A model generated the notes under the pieces. The model was not told where the DNA came from and ran no database searches. It saw only the letters and a program-made list of their open reading frames with translations. From SAR92 clade bacterium H455 (GTDB lineage: Bacteria > Pseudomonadota > Gammaproteobacteria > Pseudomonadales > Porticoccaceae), in the NCBI GenBank assembly GCA_024802545.1, contig CP103416.1, positions 1,240,001 to 1,304,000 of the forward strand: 64,000 nt of DNA. The letters are read 5' to 3'. This document shows positions 59,597 to 64,000 of this stretch, one piece after another (positions within the stretch are counted from its first letter, which is position 1; each line of letters opens with the position of its first letter). A program made the translations under genes and the position numbers.

Positions 59597-61042
59597 ATGA
59601 GTCACGAAGTGTTTCAGAACTATATTAATGGCCAGTGGGTTGGCAGCTCAGCAGTAATCGAAAACATTAACCCGTCAGACACCAGTGATGTAGTGGGACA
59701 TTACGCCAAAGCCACGCCAGAAGACTGCCTTGCAGCCATAGCCGCAGCCAATACCGCCTTTGCTGACTGGTCCCAGAGTGGTTTAGAGCAGCGCAAGCTG
59801 GTACTCGACTTTATCGGCGCAGAGCTGATCGCTCGCAGCGCCGAAATCGGTGAAATCCTCGCCCGTGAAGAGGGTAAGACTCGCGCTGAAGGCGTCGGCG
59901 AAGTTTATCGCTCCGGTCAATTCTTTCAATACTACGGTGCCGAAGCACTGCGCCTAATGGGCGAAAACACCCAGTCAGTGCGCCCAGGTGTGGATGTGGA
60001 AGTGCATCGTGAAGCCCTTGGTGTTGTAGGTATTGTTACCCCATGGAATTTCCCCATGGCCGTGGCGGCTTGGAAAGTGGCCCCGGCCCTGGCCTATGGC
60101 AACGCTGTAGTGCTCAAGCCCGCCGAGCTAGTGCCAGCCAGTGCCTGGATATTGGCCGACATTATTAGCCGCAGTGGTCTGCCCGCTGGTGCCTTTAACC
60201 TGGTCATGGGGTCTGGCCGCGATGTAGGTGAAACCCTCTGTACTTCCCCAGATATTCAAGCAGTAACCTTTACCGGTTCTGTGGCGGTTGGCCGCCATAT
60301 TGCGCGCAATGCCATCGATAATATGGCCCGTGTACAGTTGGAGATGGGCAGTAAGAATGCTCTGGTGGTATTGGATGACGCGGATATGGATGTGGCGGTT
60401 AACTGCGCCCTCGCCGGTGGTTATTTTGGTACCGGACAGAAGTGCACCGCCTCTTCACGAATTATTGTTCAGGCTGGCATCCATGATGCCTTCGTTGAAA
60501 AGCTCAGCGCCGCTGTCAGCAATCTGGTGGTCGGTCATGCTCTGGGTGAAGGCTCTCAGATTGGCCCGGTAGTTGATGCCCGTCAGCTGCAGCAGAATCT
60601 CGATTTTATGCAGATCGCCAAAGACGAAGGCGCCGAGTTAGTAGTCGGCGGTGAGCGTTTAAACCTAGATACAGAGGGTTTCTTTATGTCTCCCGCACTG
60701 TTTGTCAATACCAGCAACCAGATGCGCATTAACCGTGAAGAAGTCTTTGGCCCCATCGCCTGTGTGATCAAGGTGGATAGCTATGAGCAGGCTCTTGAAG
60801 TATCTAACGATTCAGACTTTGGCCTGACCTCAGGCATTATCACCAACTCGCTAAAATACGCCGGCCACTTTAAGCGTCACTCCCAATCCGGCTGTGTCAT
60901 GGTCAATCTGCCCACTGCAGGCACTGATTATCACGTGCCCTTTGGCGGTCGCAAGAGCTCAAGCTATGGCCCGCGAGAGCAGGGTAGTTCAGCTCGTGAG
61001 TTCTACACCATTGTGAAAACCAATTACAGCAAGCCCTACTAA
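59597..61042 (+). CDS. NAD(P)-dependent aldehyde dehydrogenase, 2,5-dioxovalerate (alpha-ketoglutarate semialdehyde) dehydrogenase-like
   Basis: This 481-aa ALDH superfamily enzyme has VTPWNFPMAVAAWKVAPALA and LKPAE (cofactor), FTGSVAVGR, the catalytic Glu in LEMGSKNALVVL, the nucleophile Cys in GTGQKCTASSR, and EVFGPIACVIKV with the final PFGGRKSSSYGPREQG. Sequence style (YINGQWV, REALGVVGIV, GQKCTASSR) is that of KGSADH enzymes, which oxidise alpha-ketoglutarate semialdehyde in hydroxyproline, arabinose or glucarate breakdown. It heads an operon with the dipeptidase-like gene (13 bp) and the BCCT gene. LysR control from the divergent gene is expected. Confidence 0.85.
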   Translation: MSHEVFQNYINGQWVGSSAVIENINPSDTSDVVGHYAKATPEDCLAAIAAANTAFADWSQSGLEQRKLVLDFIGAELIARSAEIGEILAREEGKTRAEGVGEVYRSGQFFQYYGAEALRLMGENTQSVRPGVDVEVHREALGVVGIVTPWNFPMAVAAWKVAPALAYGNAVVLKPAELVPASAWILADIISRSGLPAGAFNLVMGSGRDVGETLCTSPDIQAVTFTGSVAVGRHIARNAIDNMARVQLEMGSKNALVVLDDADMDVAVNCALAGGYFGTGQKCTASSRIIVQAGIHDAFVEKLSAAVSNLVVGHALGEGSQIGPVVDARQLQQNLDFMQIAKDEGAELVVGGERLNLDTEGFFMSPALFVNTSNQMRINREEVFGPIACVIKVDSYEQALEVSNDSDFGLTSGIITNSLKYAGHFKRHSQSGCVMVNLPTAGTDYHVPFGGRKSSSYGPREQGSSAREFYTIVKTNYSKPY

Positions 61043-61055
61043 GCGGGAGTCACTG

Positions 61056-62051
61056 ATGAACAACGATATGCTCATGATTGACGGTCTGCAGTACGTCAAT
61101 TGGAACCGCGGACTATTCGAACAGGCCCAGCGCTCTGGCTTGCATGGGATTCATGTGACCATCGCCTATTGGGAAAATAGTCGCGAAACTCTGGAAAATA
61201 TCGGTCACTGGAATCGCCATTTTCTCGATCACGGGGATCTGATTATGCCGGTGCACCAGGCAGCAGATATCTTAGAAGCCAAGCGTCTCGGCAAAGTGGG
61301 TATTATCTTTGGTTTTCAAAATTGCTCGCCCATGGAAGACGATGTCAAAATGGTGCAGATTCTGCATCAGCTGGGGGTGCGTATTATGCAGCTCAGCTAT
61401 AACAACCAGAGTCTGCTGGCCACCGGTTGTTACGAAGAGCAGGACGGTGGTATTACTCGCTTTGGCAGACAGGTGATCAGTGAAATGAACCGTGTCGGCA
61501 TGATTATAGACATGTCTCACAGTGCTGAAAAATCCACTCTCGAAGCCATCGAAATCTCTCAGCGACCCATTGCTATCACTCACGCCAACCCGACCTTTTT
61601 CCATGCTGCCCTGAGAAATAAGTCCGATAAAGTACTTCGTGCCATTGGCGAATCCGAGGGGATGCTGGGTTTTAGTATGTATCCATTTCATTTGAAAAAT
61701 GGCTCAGATTGCACCTTGCCAGAGTTTTGCCAAATGATTATGCAAACTGCGGAAATGATTGGAATCGACCGCCTCGGCATTGGCTCTGATCTCTGTGAAA
61801 ACTGGGATTACTCGGTGCTGGAATGGATGCGCAGCGGCCGTTGGACCATGGGCATAGACCATGGGGAAGGCACTGCAGCCAGCCCCTCATGGCCCCGCCA
61901 GCCAAGCTGGTTCGCCGGATCAAAGGATATGCACACTGTGGCTCAGGGCTTAGAAGATGTGGGCTTTAGCGACACTGATATAGGCAAAATAATGGGTCAG
62001 AACTGGCAGTCATTTTTTGACAAATCATTTGTCGGTGTGGCGCGAACATGA
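61056..62051 (+). CDS. M19 membrane-dipeptidase-family protein, divergent active site
   Basis: This 331-aa TIM-barrel protein of the renal dipeptidase family keeps MIIDMSHSAEKS near residue 150 and IAITHANPT near residue 175, the two His sites of the metal centre. RLGIGSDLCENW near residue 240 matches the conserved GSDFDG region. The N-terminal HxD pair (normally DGHND) is replaced by MIDGLQYVNWNRG, and the bridging Glu position reads SYNNQSLLATG. It may therefore bind one metal or use another substrate. Similar proteins are encoded in glycine-betaine catabolic clusters of Pseudomonas (from memory). It overlaps the BCCT start by ATGA (62048). Confidence 0.78.
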   Translation: MNNDMLMIDGLQYVNWNRGLFEQAQRSGLHGIHVTIAYWENSRETLENIGHWNRHFLDHGDLIMPVHQAADILEAKRLGKVGIIFGFQNCSPMEDDVKMVQILHQLGVRIMQLSYNNQSLLATGCYEEQDGGITRFGRQVISEMNRVGMIIDMSHSAEKSTLEAIEISQRPIAITHANPTFFHAALRNKSDKVLRAIGESEGMLGFSMYPFHLKNGSDCTLPEFCQMIMQTAEMIGIDRLGIGSDLCENWDYSVLEWMRSGRWTMGIDHGEGTAASPSWPRQPSWFAGSKDMHTVAQGLEDVGFSDTDIGKIMGQNWQSFFDKSFVGVART

Positions 62052-63580
62052 GTCATCAGGAGGTTAAAAATTCAGCCCCGATCATTGATTGGCCTGTATT
62101 TATCCTGAGCGGCGGCTTCTTAATGCTGTTTGTGGCCACGGCACTATTTGATATAGAGCTGCTGTCAGCCATGGTCAACAGTGCCTTTGGCAGTGCGACC
62201 AAATTGTTTGGCGCTTACTGGCAAGTGTTAATGCTGCTGACTTTTTTAATTGCTCTGTACCTGGCGATCTCCGATTCTGGTAAGGCGCGGCTGGGCAATC
62301 TCAATGCTCCGGATATCAGCACCTACAAATGGGTGGCGATTATTATGTGCACGCTACTGGCTGGTGGCGGCGTATTTTGGGCCGCCGCGGAACCTATGGC
62401 GCACTTTATTTCCTCACCGCCGCTGTTTGGCGTTGACTCTGCGAGTCCAGAAGCGGTCTATCCGGCGCTGGCTCAGAGCTATATGCACTGGGGCTTTTTG
62501 TCCTGGTCGATTCTCGGCAGCCTCACTGCAATTATTTTTATGTATCTGCACTACGAAAAAGGTCTGCCGCTAAAGCCGCGAATTCTGCTCTATCCGGTTT
62601 TTGGTGAGCGAGTATTACATGGCTGGTTTGGCGCATTTATAGATGCTGCCTCGGTGGTAGCCGTTGTTTCAGGCACAGTGGGGCCCATCGGCTTCCTGGG
62701 TCTGCAAGTCAGTTTCGGCCTCTCTGAGTTGTTTGGTATCACCAATGACTACAGTACTCAGCTGTTGATTATTCTTGGCCTGATCGTGATTTACACTGTC
62801 TCTGCAGTCTCTGGTGTCACCCGGGGCATTCAAATCCTGAGCTCATTCAATATTGGTTTATCCATTGTGCTGATCAGCTTTATTTTACTCTTTGGGCCAA
62901 CCGCGTTTATTTTTGACAGCTTTATTCAGTCTGTAGGTCTGTTGATCACTGAGTTTATTCCCATGGCCAGCTACCGCGCTGATACAGGTTGGGTGAATGG
63001 CTGGACGGTGTTTTTCTGGGGCTGGTTTATTGGTTATGGTCCACTGATGGCAATGTTTATTGCGCGTATCTCACGGGGTCGCACGATTCGTCAGTTGATT
63101 ATTACCCTGTCATTGATTGCCCCACTGGTAACCTATTTTTGGTTCACCATTGTTGGCGGTACAGGCATTGCCTTTGAACTGGCCGATCCAGGTGTTATCT
63201 CTGCTCCCTACGCCGCCTCTGGTATGCCAGCGGCGCTATTGGCCATCACCCAGCAATTGCCCTGGGGCTTTTTGATCTCAGTATTGTTTCTGGTGCTGAC
63301 AACGATCTTTGTTGCGACCACCGGCGACTCCATGACCTATACGGTTTCCATGGTGATGACGGGCACCGATGATCCTCCCACAGCGCTGCGTGTGTTTTGG
63401 GGAATTATGATGGGTGTGCTGGCGGCAATACTGATTTCCGTGGGTTCCGGCGGCGTATCGGCATTACAGTCCTTTATTGTCGTAACTGCGGTGCCAGTGT
63501 CGCTTATATTAATGCCGTCACTTTGGAATGGGCCTAGAATCGCTAAGTTAATGGCCCTCGAGCAGGGTCATATAAAATAG
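62048..63580 (+). CDS. BCCT-family (betaine/carnitine/choline-type) transporter
   Basis: This 510-aa inner-membrane carrier has 12 predicted helices. LLAGGGVFWAAAEPMAHFIS is the TM3 region that binds trimethylammonium substrate in BetP and CaiT, YMHWGFLSW follows, and the signature WTVFFWGWFIGYGPLMAMFI continues into ARISRGRTIRQLI. TTGDSMTYTVSMVM is also conserved. It likely takes up a quaternary-ammonium or betaine compound by sodium or proton symport. It lacks the long N- and C-terminal osmosensing extensions, so a catabolic role fits better than osmoprotection. It is translationally coupled to the dipeptidase-like gene. Confidence 0.9.
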   Translation: MSHQEVKNSAPIIDWPVFILSGGFLMLFVATALFDIELLSAMVNSAFGSATKLFGAYWQVLMLLTFLIALYLAISDSGKARLGNLNAPDISTYKWVAIIMCTLLAGGGVFWAAAEPMAHFISSPPLFGVDSASPEAVYPALAQSYMHWGFLSWSILGSLTAIIFMYLHYEKGLPLKPRILLYPVFGERVLHGWFGAFIDAASVVAVVSGTVGPIGFLGLQVSFGLSELFGITNDYSTQLLIILGLIVIYTVSAVSGVTRGIQILSSFNIGLSIVLISFILLFGPTAFIFDSFIQSVGLLITEFIPMASYRADTGWVNGWTVFFWGWFIGYGPLMAMFIARISRGRTIRQLIITLSLIAPLVTYFWFTIVGGTGIAFELADPGVISAPYAASGMPAALLAITQQLPWGFLISVLFLVLTTIFVATTGDSMTYTVSMVMTGTDDPPTALRVFWGIMMGVLAAILISVGSGGVSALQSFIVVTAVPVSLILMPSLWNGPRIAKLMALEQGHIK

Positions 63581-63650
63581 TCCGAATAGATAGCCTGCTT
63601 AACGCACTAAGTTGGCAGACAAACTGATACATACATAGGTAGAGCACGCC

Positions 63651-64000
63651 GTGCATAAAGATCCGCACTCAACAGACCACTCTTCAGTCGATTCAGCCGA
63701 CAGCAACGTCAAGCTATTGCCGCTGCGACCGGCCAGCCAGGTGATGCAGCTTGAGCGCCTGGGCAGCTTTCATCAGTCACGCCTGAGTTTTATGCGGACT
63801 TTGGTGCGCCGGATGGTGGCTGAGAACTGGCAGATCACTAGCCGACTATTTGATCTCGACGAGCAGGGTTATGGCACGGTTGTCTATGAGGTAGAGGCTA
63901 AATTCGGCACCTTTAGTTATGTGCTGTTTTCCCATTATTTGGATCCCGAAAATCGCAATGATCGGGTGATCGCCAATCAGTGGGACCTGACGATGGCTCT
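63651..64000 (+). CDS. Conserved hypothetical protein, 3' end beyond window
   Basis: From GTG 63651 the frame stays open to the window edge (116 codons visible). Its LPLRPASQVMQLERLGSFHQ then SRLSFMRTLVRRMVAENWQI segment, followed by FSHYLDPENRNDRVIANQWD, belongs to a family I have seen as conserved hypotheticals in proteobacteria; no function is established. It follows the BCCT gene by 70 bp and may be part of the same catabolic operon. No Shine-Dalgarno sequence is obvious, so the start is uncertain. Confidence 0.6.
   Translation, partial: MHKDPHSTDHSSVDSADSNVKLLPLRPASQVMQLERLGSFHQSRLSFMRTLVRRMVAENWQITSRLFDLDEQGYGTVVYEVEAKFGTFSYVLFSHYLDPENRNDRVIANQWDLTMA

Overview
The window reads as chromosomal DNA of a marine-type gammaproteobacterium. 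The support is the gene content (an EPS-associated MarR regulator, stand-alone MlaC-like protein, UvrB, QueD, CvfB-type S1 protein, TonB-dependent receptors paired with AraC/DUF885 genes, a BCCT transporter), proteobacterial-looking tRNAs and terminators, and many large secreted proteins with cadherin-like, HYR-like, thrombospondin-type-3 and dockerin-like modules. A Cellvibrionales/SAR92-like relative is my guess only. Base composition looks AT-richer in the polysaccharide genes (about 4.7-12.8 kb) than in housekeeping genes such as uvrB.

Layout. (1) 1-13.5 kb: a Wzy-type polysaccharide locus. It has two tandem polyprenyl-phosphate sugar-1-phosphate transferase paralogues, then an extended -10 promoter, a leader hairpin and an ops-like (RfaH recruitment) element. 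After these come an EPS-associated MarR regulator, glmS and a tightly overlapping run of genes: sulfotransferase, GT14-like transferase, EpsG/Wzy-like polymerase, GT2, two more sulfotransferases and a Wzx-like membrane protein. galE, a CapD-like NAD-dependent epimerase/dehydratase and a monotopic initiating sugar transferase end the locus. Three sulfotransferases in one locus suggest a sulfated surface polysaccharide. (2) 13.5-17.25 kb: a small island with a tyrosine recombinase, a divergent XRE-like regulator with three 21-bp-phased ACTAATA boxes between them, two uncharacterised proteins and two toxin-antitoxin pairs (YefM-YoeB, Phd-Doc). The toxin-antitoxin pairs are bracketed by two 18-bp sites with 6-bp inverted arms and a 6-bp centre, an architecture like Xer/dif sites.

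(3) 17.6-35.5 kb: the most distinctive region. Two paralogous giant lipoproteins (3361 and 1789 aa) precede an outer-membrane-barrel-like protein and a secreted dockerin-like protein. All except the barrel carry an unrecognised domain of about 214 aa: three copies with an exact 645-bp period, four with an exact 639-bp period, and one single copy. The two lipoprotein genes also share a 1.6-kb block that is about 99% identical at DNA level, far more than their flanks, which points to recent gene conversion or duplication.

(4) 35.6-44.5 kb: wecA, tRNA-Asn, a MlaC-like gene, uvrB, a decayed zone with a GIY-YIG nuclease relic and dispersed repeats, then an amidohydrolase and a lipoprotein cyclophilin divergent from an AraC-type regulator. 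(5) 44.7-57 kb: two TonB-dependent receptors, a DUF885 peptidase-like gene whose 5' coding region contains a terminator hairpin, tRNA-Asp and tRNA-Val, queD, an MFS transporter, a solitary ACP, a CvfB-like protein and a TPR-sulfotransferase. (6) 57-64 kb: a catabolic cluster (Ldh-family reductase, LysR regulator, ketoglutarate-semialdehyde-type dehydrogenase, M19 dipeptidase-like protein, BCCT transporter, start of a conserved hypothetical) likely handling a betaine or cyclic amino acid, with a repeat-rich divergent intergenic region.

Two genes (at 34300 and the LysR gene at 59076) have complete N-termini but no ATG/GTG/TTG; both have an AUC codon at good Shine-Dalgarno spacing. I saw no CRISPR array, rRNA operon or complete insertion sequence.
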